A stretch of DNA of 64,000 nucleotides from Lycocorax pyrrhopterus obiensis (lineage: Eukaryota > Chordata > Aves > Passeriformes > Paradisaeidae), in assembly GCA_014706295.1 (NCBI GenBank), contig JACSVZ010000039.1, positions 1,240,001 to 1,304,000 on the forward strand, read 5' to 3'. The notes under the pieces were generated by a model. That model ran no database searches. It was given only the letters and a program-made list of their open reading frames with translations, and was not told the DNA's origin. Shown here piece after piece: positions 1 to 12,859 of the stretch (positions are counted from its first letter, which is position 1; the number at the start of each line of letters is the position of its first letter). The translations under genes and the position numbers were made by a program.

Positions 1-1329
1 ATATCAACTGTGTAACCACAGTGAGGCTGCATTTTCACATTCTGAAGCAGCACTACACAAACAGTTTTACAGGCCCCTCGCTCTTCCTAAGAGCTGCAGA
101 TTCTTGATTCTGTCCTGCACCCTGCATATGTCAGCACTGACAAAAAAGCTGGGGAAGGAAACTAATTCAGGTAAGAACCCCTTGAGCAGCAGGGGAGGGG
201 AAACGTTATTTTTCAACCACATCAGTTCGCCCCTCTTGTTCAACCACACTAACACAGTGCAGCTGTGACAGCATAGCAGAGGTAAGGTCCATCCAGGAAC
301 TGAAACTATTATAAGTACTATGGATACCAAAGAATTTTCCATGGAATTGTAGCCTAATCTACATTTACAGGTATATTAAAGATCTCATGCTTAAAAGATC
401 CTTTACCTTTCCATTCCCTAAATTAGCTGCAAAGGCAAAAAAACCTGTCTAAAGCACCTCCAATAACAAGCAGTAATCATAACCTGATAGTAGCTGAGAT
501 ATTACGTGAAGCAGAGAGTTCAACAGTGAAGTTCTATGATACCAGTGTAACGGATACCAAGCATGGACATTCCTTTGCACGTGAAGGGAATTCAGTTTCT
601 CAGCTGCCTAACAAAAACCCCCACACCCTTTCAAGAACTTGATGTCAACAGAAAACCAATGATAAATACAGAGCATTCACTCCTGGACAAAAGTGTTTAT
701 ATGCTCCCAGAAAGCAAAAGCATTTATGAAAGTCCTGCACTTCAAAGATGGAAATCATCTGCACATTCTAGTAAATGACTGGGGTTTTTTTTCAGGGCTT
801 GCATGCACATTGGGCTGATTACGTTGCAGGATACTGCACTGATTACAGGACTGAAGAACACAAAACTGCACAAGTTTGATCATTTGCTGAACCATTTAAC
901 ATTTTTTAAGTATTAACAAGGAGTAACAGAGGAGGGTAAGAGGATAGAGCTTTGAAGTATGTTAAACGTTTTCTCTGTGATGCCTTTGAAACTTTTTCTG
1001 ATATGACAACAGTGATAACCACACAATGGACAACTAATCCTTCTTCACCTTTTCTACTGATTCTCTCAACAGAGGTGCAGAGGCATCCACCCCACCCAAG
1101 GATGGTGCCCTTACAATAGCATCAGAAAACAATGCAGAAGTACTTCAAGAGGCCTTCTTTGTTTACACCAGCAGCAAAAGGAATGTTACAGAAAATTGTG
1201 GGCATTTTTTGCTCAATGAGACAGGAACCTAGTGACAAAAGACATGAAAAAAAAAAAAGAAGAACTTGATCCTTTTTTCGTCACCCCAGATTTCACTGCT
1301 AAGTTCTGTCTTCCGACCTCACAGTTCCT

Positions 1330-1490
1330 CAACTCTATCAGGAGAACCTGAGGGAATGCAGTATCACCTATCGTCAAGGAAGATGTGATTAAGGAACACT
1401 TAAGCTAGTTGTACCCAAAGACTGGAAAAACATCATTGCACTTCAAGAAGGGCAACAAGGATGATCTGGTGAACTACAGGCCAGTCTGCT
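1330..1490 (+). mobile_element. CR1 LINE fragment (ORF2 region)
   Basis: The plus strand carries degenerate CR1 reverse-transcriptase-region wording, such as GATTAAGGAACACTTAAG and GATGATCTGGTGAACTACAG. The frame is broken by substitutions and indels. It is an old, 5'- and 3'-truncated copy within the putative gene A intron. Confidence 0.6.
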
Positions 1491-2443
1491 AAAAACAGAA
1501 CTTACTCTATACCATGTGTGTGCTCAAGAGTGGACCAGACTGACCTGAGAGGCAATAGAGACTGGACGAATCCCTGTTAGAGCAACCTTCTCTAACTGTG
1601 TTCCAACCCATCTGATTCCAACCAGCTGTCAAGTAAAACCAGTGACTATTCATAGGTACAAAGCATCCCTTAAGGCAACTGCACCCCATCACAAAAGCTT
1701 CCAAAGAGAAGCACCTCAGTAACTTTTCTTCTTTTCCCTCTCTGAGTAAATTTGACACCCACTCAAACTCTCAACACAAGTAAAATAATTTGAATAATGT
1801 CAAAAACAGGAACCAACAATAAAAAAGGGGAAAAAGCAGAAACAAATAAACAAAAAAGTAATTTTTTCATCTCCAGCATCATGAATTCTTTACTTACCTA
1901 AGACCTCTATTTCTAGACTGGAGATACATCAAAAATTCAGAAATTAGGAAGAAAATTTTGTTGTTCTTATGGGAAAGGAAAGTCTAAGAGAGTTCTTATA
2001 ATATATAAAATCTTCCTATTTTATAGATAAAAATAGGGAATAAAAAGTGAGGCTAGGCTAAGAACAATTTCTGAACTGCCAACTGATTCTCAAAACCAAA
2101 AAAAAAATACAAGGCTAACAAGCCATTTCAAGGAAGACGGCAGTTGAACAAGAATTCCAGATACAATTTCTGTGGTAAATCAGTATGTGATGTTAATCAC
2201 ACATGATCTCAAATTCTGAACACTGGAACAGTTTTAGAAGATGAGCAAAACACAGCAGGAAACTTTACAGTATATTATGCATGTGATTTGCACACTTTGT
2301 TATGCACCATGGGATCCATCTTCATATAAAACCTAAGCTTGTGCAACTGAGAATACAGCAGCACTAAACAACAGCAATCTATTTTTAGAAAGTGCTGAAA
2401 GGCAGTTACATACAGAGTAAGATTAATAACCTAGCCAAACTAC

Positions 2444-2487
2444 CTGGATATTAGGCAACTGACACTTTGAGAAGGTTTCCACGCTTG
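2444..2487 (-). CDS. Gene A, internal exon candidate
   Basis: This 44-base minus-strand segment follows a long pyrimidine-rich acceptor (TTCCAATTACTGCAG) and ends at a donor CCAG|GTAGTT. In phase 1 it encodes SVETFSKCQLPNIQ and leaves in phase 0. The other usable frame is less attractive and the third has a stop. The phase agrees with the candidate upstream at 4094-4157, which is the main reason for calling both. A 20-base segment at 1898-1917, with a strong TTAG|GTAAGT donor, could continue the frame as a microexon. Product not recognised. Confidence 0.32.
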
Positions 2488-2721
2488 CTGCAGTAATTGG
2501 AACATGAGGTTGAAATAAAGCAGTTTATCTACATACCAAAAGGAAGAAGAAAAAAAGAACTTGTACTATTTAATACTTCTGGATTTATCTTGTTAAGTTT
2601 CACAGATGATGGCAGATAGATACTATCCCCTTTGTAAAAACATACAGAAATTAAAAGCACAGAAAGGTTTCACAATCTCTGCAAGAACTTAACTTGCATC
2701 TGCAGGACAGAAGAATCACAC

Positions 2722-2853
2722 TCATAGAATGGTTTTGGTTGGAAGGGACCTTAAAGATCATCTAGTTCCAGCCCTGCCATCATGAGCAGGGGGGAGACCT
2801 TCAACTAGAACAGGCTGCTCAGAGCCCCATCCAGCCTGGCCTTGAACACTTCC
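2722..2853 (-). mobile_element. CR1 LINE 3' end
   Basis: Reading the plus strand, TCATAGAATGGTTTTGGTTG, then GGAAGGGACCTTAAAGATCA and a CCAGCCTGGCCTTGAACACT block are the reverse complement of the conserved avian CR1 3' UTR and its ATTCTATGA tail. The element therefore lies on the minus strand, with its 3' end at about 2722. It is relatively well preserved. Confidence 0.9.
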
Positions 2854-4093
2854 ACAAGAAATGTTTCTTCTGTAAGAAGAAACTCTAAATGTAATTAAAG
2901 CAGAAAAACATCCAGACACCTCTTTGATGTTGTCAATTGTTCAAAATTCACATGAAATGGACAGCAAAAACAAAGAAAATGATCAACAACCTCAATTAAA
3001 AAATCTCAAAAATTTGGTCACACGAAAAAAGTACATTTCAGAAAAAAACTGAGTAGGGAAAGTATGATGAAAGAGTTAGTTAAACTAAGTGGTGAGAAAA
3101 ATATTTGCATTTGCCTTTCTGTAAAGGCTAAATACCTGGGGTTTTCTCCTATTCTTAGAGACACTGCTACCTACCATTCAAGCTTTCCTACCCATACAAG
3201 GCAGCAGTCAGCTGAACTGGATTTCTGATATGGCTGAAAAGTAACAGACTAGCTCCACCAACACTTCTCTCCACCCGGAGGATTAGTTTTCTGTCAATTC
3301 AGTTCCTTCAGCCAACTTGCCATGAAGCCAGTGAAGTGCCAGTGTTTATTCCAGCACAGCTGTGAGCGCTGTCTCTGGGAGGGGCAGCAGCTCTGTCCCT
3401 CTGAGCAGCACCCAGCCATGGGCCTGGCTGTGTTGTCAACTGCTGGCACAATTCCTTGTGTGGCCATACAGTATGGCCCCACATACAGGGTCTTGCTATG
3501 ACTCTGCAAATGCACATACAGTTAAAATCTATGTACATTACGTCTGTTTAAAAAAAAAAATCAGAGAAATGCAACACAAATATAGACAACAGCCTTCTGC
3601 TCAGACTAGATACATTATATAGTTTAACTCCCTTTGCAATTAGCAATCATCAATGCAGCAAGGTATAAAATAATGCAACTACAGTACTGCATTAAGAGCA
3701 CTGAAGTCTTTGCAATGGAAGTACCAAACTTCCCCAGACCTAACAACAATGAGTTTAAGGAACGCTGACAACTGCTAACTATGTCACAGTATACTAACAT
3801 CCACTAAGCAGGCTTTATTTTTTAAAAAGCTAAAAAATCACTTTAACATCCCATGAAAGACAAACGTTTTCTCAGTAATTACTCATAAAATCAGCAAAAG
3901 TGAAGTGCTGCCAATCGACTAATTTTTAATAAAATAACACATGCCAGCTTGCTAATTCAACCTAGTTATAAAACTACTTTTCAAGAAACAGCACTCAAAA
4001 GACAGCTAAACCAAAATATCACACTTGTTAAGTGACCATCCTGCAACCAGAGATGAGGTTCAGCTGCATCCATCCAAATATGAAACTGCTTAC

Positions 4094-4157
4094 CTTGCTC
4101 TAAAAGTTCTTTCTTCCACCTAATGAGCAGTGTCTTTTCCATGTAACATAGGCTTTG
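4094..4157 (-). CDS. Gene A, internal exon candidate
   Basis: This 64-base minus-strand segment is bounded by an acceptor ending CATGTAG and a consensus donor GCAAG|GTAAGC. Only one of the three frames is open across it, entering in phase 0 and leaving in phase 1. It encodes QSLCYMEKTLLIRWKKELL plus EQ, a charged and probably helical peptide. Its exit phase fits the entry phase of the next candidate at 2444-2487, and the joined codon is GCA (Ala). The exon feeding it in phase 0 was not found: the strong-looking 26-base candidate at about 5.7 kb has the wrong phase. Product not recognised. A chance exon remains quite possible. Confidence 0.32.
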
Positions 4158-6502
4158 CTACATGACAAAGAACATTTTACTTTATCAATGACAGATAGTT
4201 TTTTGTGGTATTTATCAAGTAAAGATTCAGATATAACATATTTGCCTTATGGCAGAACTATTAAATCTCCATTGAAGTTTTACTGTCCCAGTAAGAGGTA
4301 TATGCAGTCACAATAACCTGGGCCAGAGTAGTCCTGAAGTTCACTTTTGAAAGTTTATTCCCAATTGTAAAGGATCCTTAAATTGTCGCTTAAGCAGTAA
4401 GCCTTGGTAGAAATAAAATTACAACAAACTCCAGTAAATGTTTCTAGAAGTCAGCCTCAGAAATTACAAAGGCAATTGTAAATACGAAACCTAATGTCTA
4501 CTGCATAGTTCAAATTCTAATCTAATGGGCTCTTGAATAATCTGTTAGACTGTCGTATTAAATTCTGTCATCAGAAGGATATTCATATTTTGCTAAATGA
4601 GCCATAAAAATTGGACATGTCAAACAAATACAACATTATATCCTCTGAAATTAATAAAAATACATCAGTAGAATGAATTTTAGTACAAATGAAACAATTG
4701 TATGGCATTGAATAAAAACACACTCATAAAAGTAACAAATATTTTGCAGCTGTTTCTTATAGACATAAATTTCTAAGATTACGTATTATTAACCATGTCA
4801 TATAGGAATACATTTTACCACACCAGCAGAATATTATTGGTATTTTTCATTCCTAAAACATTGTTGTGGGAAGTCTTACAATAAAAATAAACAAACAAAC
4901 AGAATCTCAGGGAGATATGAGCAGGGAAACTTTGCTCCAGCTCATATGGTCTGAAAACAAACAAACAAAAAGCCAGGAGGGCTTAACACAGAGTTTCTGA
5001 ATCATCACTATTCTTTATCTATAATCACTCAATACTAACTCAGAGAAAGATACCACAAAGCCTTTCACTCCAAATTCTTCTTTCATAGGAATTACTGGGA
5101 GACACACACACACAGAAATGTTTCCTTGCTTCATGCAGTGCTTACAGCCCTTGTCTGTTAACAGAAACTTTTTAAAGGCTTGCTGATCAACCTGGGAAGA
5201 ATAACCACAGCCTGTTAATTTACTCCCTCCAGTCTCCAGCCTTCACTATAACCTTGCTCTTCGCAGAAGATAAGCTGCTATTTAAAATAATTGTGTTTCC
5301 TTGGGCAGAATAAAGCTGCTCGTACACTAAAATACCTGTTACAAAGTTTAAGTTACGTATCACACCTTAGCCTGACTTAACAGATCAGGCAGATCACCAG
5401 GCAGAGATGAAAGAGGGAATGTCCTATTCTTCTCAAATGTAGAGGCTGTATGTTCTCCCCAATTCGAGCCATTGTCCTGCATCTACCAGTAACCCTTCAG
5501 TGAGCAAATTCAACAGAGGTTTGGCAAAGTGCCAGCCTGGCAAGACAGAACACAGCAAGTTCAATCTCTCTGGCAAGAAAGTGGTAAGTCTCCAGGGTGG
5601 TGGAGAGTACATGCAGATCTGCTTCCAAAATGGAGTCGCACCCACTAACGTGACATTCATACACCAATTACAGACTTCATTACAGCTTAAGGTCAGCTTA
5701 CCTTAAAATATTAGGCATGCTAGGCTGCTGAACACAGAAACAGGAAGTTAAGAACACATGCTTTTAAAAATTAAATATGTAAGATAAAGCTGCCAACAAA
5801 TTTAATTCTATACCAGGAATAAGAACAGTAATATTTTACTAATGCTTTTATTTTCTTCATAGAAAGTAAGTACAGAGCATTAGACAGATTTTAACCTATG
5901 TAAAAATATCCCTATCTTAAAAAAACCTCCAAACTGAAACCAAGTAAGTGCCAAAACACGAGCCAAAAGAAAGGAACTTAACAAATGTGCTCCCCTCACC
6001 CCCAATACAAGTGCCTTTTAGAACAACCAATTAAGAATTACATTTGTCCTTTTTCCCCAAAACCAGAATTTGCTCCTGTTATTTCTACAGTATCCTCCAC
6101 CACAACAGCTCCATTTCTATTTGTTTTCTCAGCCTCCTGCAGCACCTCAAGCTATCCTGCACACTCCTCCACACCTTTCTTAGCAACACACACAGAGGAA
6201 GGCATATGCTGTCCTGTGCCTGTAGTCCTCTCACTGCCCTGACCCTTGACTGCTCAGCCACTGAAGGAACTAACACCAGTGAGCAGCAAAACGAATCATG
6301 CTCAGGCAACACTGAAACCTTCGCTTCAGGGACACTAATTTTGACTTCTCTGCTTAATGGAGTGAGCAAGTTTCACAGAGCTTTTATATTTGTACCTGTA
6401 AGACCTTTACACCTCTGTAAATAAAAGGGTTTAAGTTCTGGAAAAATAAAAGCTATGCTACCCGTGTTTGTTACTTGTAACAAAGCACCAGCCAAGGACA
6501 CT

Positions 6503-6645
6503 GAGGGTGGACAGGCACTGGAACAGGTTGCCCAAGGGCGTTGTGGATCCACCAACTCTGGAAGTGTTCAAGGCCAGGTTAGATGGGGCCTTGAACAATC
6601 TGGTCTAGTGGAAGGTCTCCCTGCCTATGGCAGGCACGTTGGAAA
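6503..6645 (+). mobile_element. CR1 LINE 3' UTR fragment
   Basis: The blocks CACTGGAACAGGTTGCCCA, GGAAGTGTTCAAGGCCAGGT and CTGGTCTAGTGGAAGG are classic CR1 3' region sequence in sense orientation. The terminal repeat tail is degraded after GGCACGTTGGAA. It is opposite in orientation to the copy at 2.7 kb. Confidence 0.9.
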
Positions 6646-9600
6646 TACATGATCCTATTACTGGGAAGGAAGGAGGCAAAATTATGAGGTGACTCAAAAC
6701 ACCTTCATATTCTTACAAAATATTTAAAAGTGGCAAGTTTGGTGGTTAGTCTCACATCATAGGATCTGCTACAACACAAAACACCTTTATGCTCCTCAGT
6801 TACATCAATTATGAGCCAAAGCTAAAACTATAGACTAGGTGAAGTCTGATACTGCACCAAAATCCATGTACAGTCTTCCAGAAACAACAGTAATAAAAGC
6901 CGAACTTGGTGTTGAAACCATTAAAATAAATAATCTATTTTGTTTTATCCTTTTACATAAAACAAGAAGGAAAAGGCTGAAATATCTAAACAGGCTCATA
7001 TCTGTGCAAGCATGACTTCTGCTAACTGTTGGTTTAATGTTTGCTATCAAACCACGTATTAATGTTACTACTTCTGTTATTACTTTTACTTTTTTATTTA
7101 TACTGACATAAAGAAGAGTGTAAGAGGGTAAGTGTTCTCTTTTAGGAACATTCTCATTTAATCTTTTTTTTGCCACTAAAAACCACTAGAAATTCTGTAC
7201 TTTTTCTGAAGGAAGAGTAGTGCTTTACTACCAAATCCAAATGCCAGAAAATAGTGGATGAGGCATCTCAAACAAGACAGTTACTCTTACACCAGGAGCT
7301 TCTATGTCCCACTTTGTGAAAACTTAATACAGTAGTAGTTGCTCAGGAAAAACTACCAAATAATAAATGCCTCCACAATGAAAACCAGAAAATTGCACAC
7401 AGGTCCCTTACACTTCAGAAAGCTCAGGACAAGCCTGGGCTCCTAGAATCCTATGTCTCAAAATTAAGAAGGCGATGATGTGAAAGAGGACTGGAGCACA
7501 GGCTTTTAACTTAGAATGTGCTCCCAAGCACATTGCAATATATGTTACAGAGCAGTAAAAGATAAATTAGGTTTATATTTAGTATCTTTCTACATGCTTT
7601 AAGAAGCACCCTGTCTTTCTTAGTATTCCATGCTACCCATCACCCAAGTTAGTTGGGCATGTATAAAAAATAAGACAGTCAGAAATGTTTTCAATTTGAC
7701 TTTGTTGAGAAATAGTTCTCAACAAGTGAGTTTCATGCATAGAAAATAACCTGTTATTGAAGTCAGTAAGAAGGTTTCCTATTCTCAAAACCACTGGAAA
7801 GGACAGCTGGACATTCTTCAAGTCTGAGAAGATACATGTGCGGTGCTGGAAAAAAAATTCTGAACGCGTCAAAGGACTGAGATTTATGAACAAGCCATGG
7901 AAGACTCACAAACTTTGCACTTTCCCATAAAAAACCACTCCCAAGAAAAACAGAAGAAACAGAACCTGTCTGGACATTGATGGGACAGATACAAACCAAA
8001 GAAGAATTCAACAGGATTAAGCAGGAGTTCAGGCAGACCCAGAAGATCAATGACACCTGAAACAACTCTTCCCCACATTTTCAAGCTAATCACAATCTCC
8101 ATTAGATCACAAACAAAGCACCAGAGACTGATTAGAGACAACTACCACAATTAATAATTAAATTTCACTGTTAAGAGAAAAATAAAGAGAAGAGTCTTGT
8201 AAGTAGAAAAGGCTGGCAGGTAGAGAAGTTTCAAGTGTTCTACCTGAATATAAACTCCACTCTACCCCCCTAATTCGTATTACTCCAGTCAGAGATTTCT
8301 CAGTGTGATTAAAAACAGGAACAAAAAAGAGAGAGGAGAGGCTGACCACCACTTCAAAAGGTAAATCTGTAACTCTACACTAATACACAAAAGCTGCATG
8401 TTTCTGTACCACCCCAGAATCTCAGCTACCTTGAAGAAAATATGTAAGTCTACAACTCCTGCTTTAGTGAAGACAATTCTTTACATGTGAACTCAAAGAA
8501 CAAAGCAGTCTTCTGGAGTCCTCTGGCAGACAACTGTGAAGTTTATACTGCTGCTGTTAAAAGGTAGTTCAGATAGTTTTCTCTATTGTTGTTAGGAAAC
8601 CTGTAGCCAAGAAATAGGAATGAAAATTGAGCAAATTCCTGTCACGACTGCACTGAAATACCTCAACAGCTCTGAAGCTAGGGACTGGCAAGGAGATCCT
8701 CAAAAAGAAAATTCAATACTGGTTCTCAGTATCACTACTGTAATCAACAGGAGGCTGAAATAAGAAAATAGGAAACAATAATACATTTCTCCCTTCTTCT
8801 GGAAAATTATTTTAAAGTTTACCTATTATCTACTGCATAAACATAGGCAAACTTTAAATTTCATGTTGAAAAAGAGGAATTACAATTTCCTTCCAATTCA
8901 GTAATAGTGAAGGAGGCAGAAAACAAGAGTTCCCACAATTTTTCTGCAGGGTAATGATCAACAGTACTCTCCATTCCCACATGTTTAACATGCCTCCTAC
9001 TTTAAATCCAAATGAATTTGCCTATCATTTTTTATATTCTAAGTGTGACTATCAATTAAAAAACACAGGAACTTCTCCAGACAGAAACCTCTAACTAAAC
9101 TTCTCCTCCACATCAGGAAAGAATTCCCATGTAACAGAATTACTTTGTTAGTGTGAATTTCTGCATATTCGGCCCATAACTTTGAAACATCACTGTAAAA
9201 AAGCAAATTCAGAACAATTTTACTAATTTCATTTGCATCTGGATTAAATAACAAAAATAGAGTACTTTGCATACTTCTAACAGTCCTGCCACTTCAAGAG
9301 AAGTAATCATGTAGGCCCTGTATATCCACGTATATGTGATCACTATTAGCACTGCTTCAGAACGATAACAAATGTAGCTTTAAAGAGTCCATTATAGCCC
9401 TAGGGATCTTTTTCACACTTCCATTAAACAGTCTATACAATACAGAATAAAAAATTATGCACATTAGATACACAGAACTGGACAAAAAACATGCACTAGT
9501 ATGAACTACTATGTCCAAGAATGGTATTATCAGAAAGGCAACAAATCGATCGTTCAAGGAACACCCTTCCAGAAAGACCATTTTGTTTTTACTGCAGAAT

Positions 9601-9859
9601 AAAATAATAAAAATATTAAGAGGAAGCACTTTTACAGTAGAATGACAGACATATTTCTTCACAGTAACATCTGTTACACTAAAAGAAAGAAAAGCAGTAT
9701 CTCACTGGACATGTGGAACCAAAACCAAAATTCTGAACAACTATCATATTGAAAAGCAATTTATTTCACTTAACTGTATATTTATCTTATATATGTTTAT
9801 GTTGACTGATGTTCAACACAAACATGACAGCACCAGAAATGTCCGCGTACATGTACGTA

Positions 9860-9876
9860 AACACACACACACACAC
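9860..9876. repeat. (AC)n microsatellite
   Basis: Eight to nine AC units, preceded by a TACATGTACGTA palindrome-like patch. Confidence 0.9.
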
Positions 9877-11445
9877 GAAGGTACGTATTTAACCACCACA
9901 GTGTCCCTTAGACTGAGTTTAACTGGTGATAGATCTAACATCCATTTCGCCCAGACTTCTTCTATTGTGCACATTGAAGGCAGGGATGGACAGAGGAGTC
10001 CTGGCCCTCCCCTTTGCCAGCCTTTAAGAAAACACTTCTGAAAACATCAGGTAAACAATTTTTGGTTGTTGCTTACACAGCCTTCAAAGGACTCCACAAA
10101 ATACACACCCTCAGAAAATTATAAATACAGCTCTAGGCTCATGTATTAATAACCATCATCCAGCAATAGAAGTTGCCATATTTCCTACTCTACACACTTT
10201 CATCCCCTTTTTTGTTCCCATTATACTTGTTTCACAAATCTGGCATTCTCATGCTTGTCTAGTCTTTGGATTACGGTGGTTCTAACATTAGGTTGATATA
10301 ATATGCTACCTTTCCAGATTGCAAAAACACCCATGTATATATATGTATTTATAGATATTCTATACCTGTACTTTTTTCTATGAACATCTCTAGTAAGTAC
10401 CTATCAAATAACATCTGAAAGCTTTTCCCCTTTTCTTCAAATCAGTACAGATTTTACCAGCTCTTACTAAATCTGCCCCAGTACAACCGCCCCACTTGGA
10501 CTTGGGCCACCCTCATAAATTTTTGTCACCACCATCTACACTAGATTTTTCTTCACATGTGGCTGCACACTCTTAGGGTTTCTACCACATCATCAGTCCT
10601 AAAATGAACGTGTCCCCAAACAATGGGGAAATACAAAACCAGCTGATAACTCAGTTCACCCATCCTGGAACACTGAAGCTTCAAATGGAGATGCTATCCA
10701 GTGTTATGTTGCTCCTGCTGTTGGAAAGAGAATTCGTAAGCAAAAAAAGTGTGGATATTGCACATAAAATCCGTCTTTTCTGAGCCACCTGTCCAGCCAG
10801 TAAGTACTCAAGGTGGACACAGAAGACAGTGACTAGTCATCACCTTGACACTTGTAGCTGTCTGCACAAAACTCACTTAGGCTGTGGAGAATTCAGGAAA
10901 AAAATGGAGTGTGTGCATTTCATCACCAAATCCTTCAAAGGTATAAGGGAGGTAACATGACAGCTGCTATTAACCAGAGTTTCTGAACATCAGAATTCTA
11001 GATTAATTATTCAGAACAACAAGCAGTATTTTGTTCACACAGTACATCTATTCCAGAACATCTAGTAATAAAAAGCCAATATCCATCATCCTGCAGCAAG
11101 AGAAAATCTGCAAGAGGTTATGTTCTGTGCAATACAGGTACTGCAAATCTCCAATGCTAAACTTATCCCTGACTTGAAAAACTCTGCTTATGAGGAGTAC
11201 ATAATTTCATTAATTTTTCTTTGTTTTCATCATGGTAATTTGGTAGAATTTAGCCTGCTGGCCTATGCCATCAGGACATGTGCTCATAGCAATTTTGCAA
11301 GACTACAGTAGTACATTTTTTGATATATCAATGAAACTGTAAAGGCTCAACAGTTTAAAAATATTCCAATTTCAGGAGGCTTTTTGCATTATAATCAAGA
11401 GCTTTATAGTGAAAAAAAAACCCCTCAAAACACCAAATCCGTATT

Positions 11446-11462
11446 AAAAAAAAAAAAAAAAA
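11446..11462. repeat. Poly(A) run
   Basis: Seventeen A in a row about 180 bases left of the CpG island. No retroposed body is recognised upstream. Confidence 0.9.
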
Positions 11463-11639
11463 GTCAGGGTTTTATAAACGCAAAAGGTTTCTTTCAAATG
11501 CTGGTAATCCAAGATTCACCATCACCTTCGTATCACAATTATAAGCGTTATTCCCCTCCCAAAATTAAACTCAGTCCCAAACCTTTAAAGGAGCCTTTTA
11601 GGAGGAGGCGAAGACTCGTTTTATGGTGGGGCCAAAGAA

Positions 11640-12750
11640 TACGGGCTAGGCCGGAGCCTGGGAGCGGACTGAGGGCAGGGCAATGCAGCCCCGGCCTCCC
11701 CTCTCACCCAGCGCTAACCCTGCCCGGCGCCCCAGCCCACCGCGCGCCGGGCCACGACTGAGTCCTGCCGCTGCACCAAGCCCGGGCTGCTCTCGGCGCT
11801 GCCCCGACAAAGGAAAGAAACACCGCACTCCCAACGCCTCAGAACAGTAAAAGAAAGAAAGAAGGAAAAAAAAAAATAAAAAGAACCAAATCGCCCTCAC
11901 TAAGCCCTCTCTCAAAAGCAGGTCTCTTTTCACCAGACCTAACCACGGCACCCACCCTTCCCCCACCACGAAGCCACCTCTCATTGTCGTCGCACCCAAA
12001 GGGGACCCATTACCCCCACCCTAGATGAACTCACACGCCCGCCTCCCCCATTCCCCAGTTTGAGCCGTGCCCCTTTACTGGTCGCCAGAAGGGAAACGCA
12101 GCTCAGGGGCCACATTTCCCCCTCACAGCCATGCACGCACCTTCCAGAAACAAGCTGTCTCTGCAGCCGCCGCCGCCGCCACCGGCCATCTTCCCGCTGC
12201 CGCGCAGCGCTCCCTCACTCCATCGCCCAGCGCGGCGGCGGGGCCCGGCCCTTCCCCCGGCCTGCCCGCCCCCACTGCGGAAGGCAGGATGGCTGACCCG
12301 CAACGGCGGCACTACCGCCGAGGCCCGGCCCTCTCCCGCTGCCGGGCCGCGCTGCCTTCCGGCCCCCGCGCAGGAGGAAGCGGCGGCAGCGCGCCCGCTC
12401 CTCCCTCAGCGCGCCCGCCGCCGGCACCCCCGAGCGGCTGCACCGGGCCCGGCGCGGCGGCCGCCGTTGGGGCAGGCGGGCCTGGCCGGACTTGGCCGCA
12501 CGCGCCCCCGAGAACGCGGGGAGGGCGAGGGGACGGAGCGCGCCGCGCGGCCGCCCCTTCCTCCGTGAGCCGCGCTTTCCTGCCCGGACCGGCGGCTCTC
12601 CCGCCGCGGGGGCCGCCGGCTTCCCCGGCCCCGGGACGATAAAATGGCCGCAGCAGCGCTGCGCCCCGCAGTACCTCGGGCTCCCCCGCTCCCTTCTCGA
12701 TCAGCCTGGAGGCAGCAGCTTTTGGGAGACGAGGAGGTGGCTCGGATAAG
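11640..12750. promoter_or_regulatory. CpG island, probable bidirectional promoter
   Basis: This is the only GC-rich, CpG-dense block in the window. It rises abruptly from AT-rich flanks at about 11.64 kb, peaks between 12.16 and 12.66 kb with runs of CCG/GCC triplets, and fades by about 12.85 kb. Such islands mark promoters of housekeeping genes. ATGGC motifs in a YY1-like context occur on both strands: the minus strand at 12187-12189, and the plus strand at 12289 and 12644. This suggests divergent initiation. Several ORFs of 100-191 codons overlap here on both strands, but they come from the low frequency of stops in GC-rich DNA. No TATA box is evident. Confidence 0.8.
12141..12189 (-). CDS. 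Gene A, first coding exon (candidate)
   Basis: On the minus strand an ATG in the context GGGAAGATGGCC opens a 49-base reading frame encoding MAGGGGGGCRDSLFLE plus one base (phase 1). It ends at a donor GAAG|GTGCGT. It lies in the densest part of the CpG island, as expected for a broadly expressed vertebrate gene whose first exon is short and glycine-rich. An in-frame upstream ATG exists about 40 codons earlier, but the GATGGCC start has the better context and overlaps a YY1-like motif (AANATGGC). I do not recognise the protein from these 16 residues. The following intron would run several kilobases to the left, because I found no convincing exon between 6.5 and 12.1 kb. The exon could instead be part of a 5' UTR. 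Confidence 0.4.
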
Positions 12751-12754
12751 ATGA
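12644..12754 (+). other. Short plus-strand ORF at the island's right edge
   Basis: An ATG in the context TAAAATGGCCGCAGC opens a frame of about 36 codons (MAAAALRPAVPRAPPLPSRS, then W, R and Q residues) that stops at a TGA. The start sits in a YY1-like motif typical of transcription start regions, divergent from gene A. It could be the first exon or an upstream ORF of a divergent transcript, or nothing. I found no downstream plus-strand exon clearly linked to it in the next 30 kb. Confidence 0.2.
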
Positions 12755-12859
12755 ATGAAGTTAGAGGAGTGCGGGAGTCCATTGCGGAGTGCTGGGGCCC
12801 ACCTGCCTCTCACCTCGCTCAAGCTCGGGGAAAAGGTCTTCGTAAGGATCAAAGATAAC

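Noticed and set aside
4880..4975. Minus-strand exon behind a TTTGTTTGTTTTCAG acceptor
   Set aside because: The acceptor is part of AAAC/GTTT low-complexity sequence found on both sides, and no consistent donor exists.
5695..5720. 26-base exon candidate in gene A with strong splice sites
   Set aside because: Only one frame is open (phase 0 to 2), and it cannot feed the 4094-4157 exon, which must be entered in phase 0.
6835..7176. Minus-strand ORF of 113 codons beginning AKKRLNENVPKREHL
   Set aside because: It lacks an ATG (starts at GTG), has no usable donor, and the acceptor upstream of it leads to stops in all frames.
12067..12852. ORFs of 69-191 codons on both strands of the CpG island
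   Set aside because: They overlap each other in several frames, are dominated by Pro, Ala, Arg and Gly, and reflect the scarcity of stop codons in GC-rich DNA.
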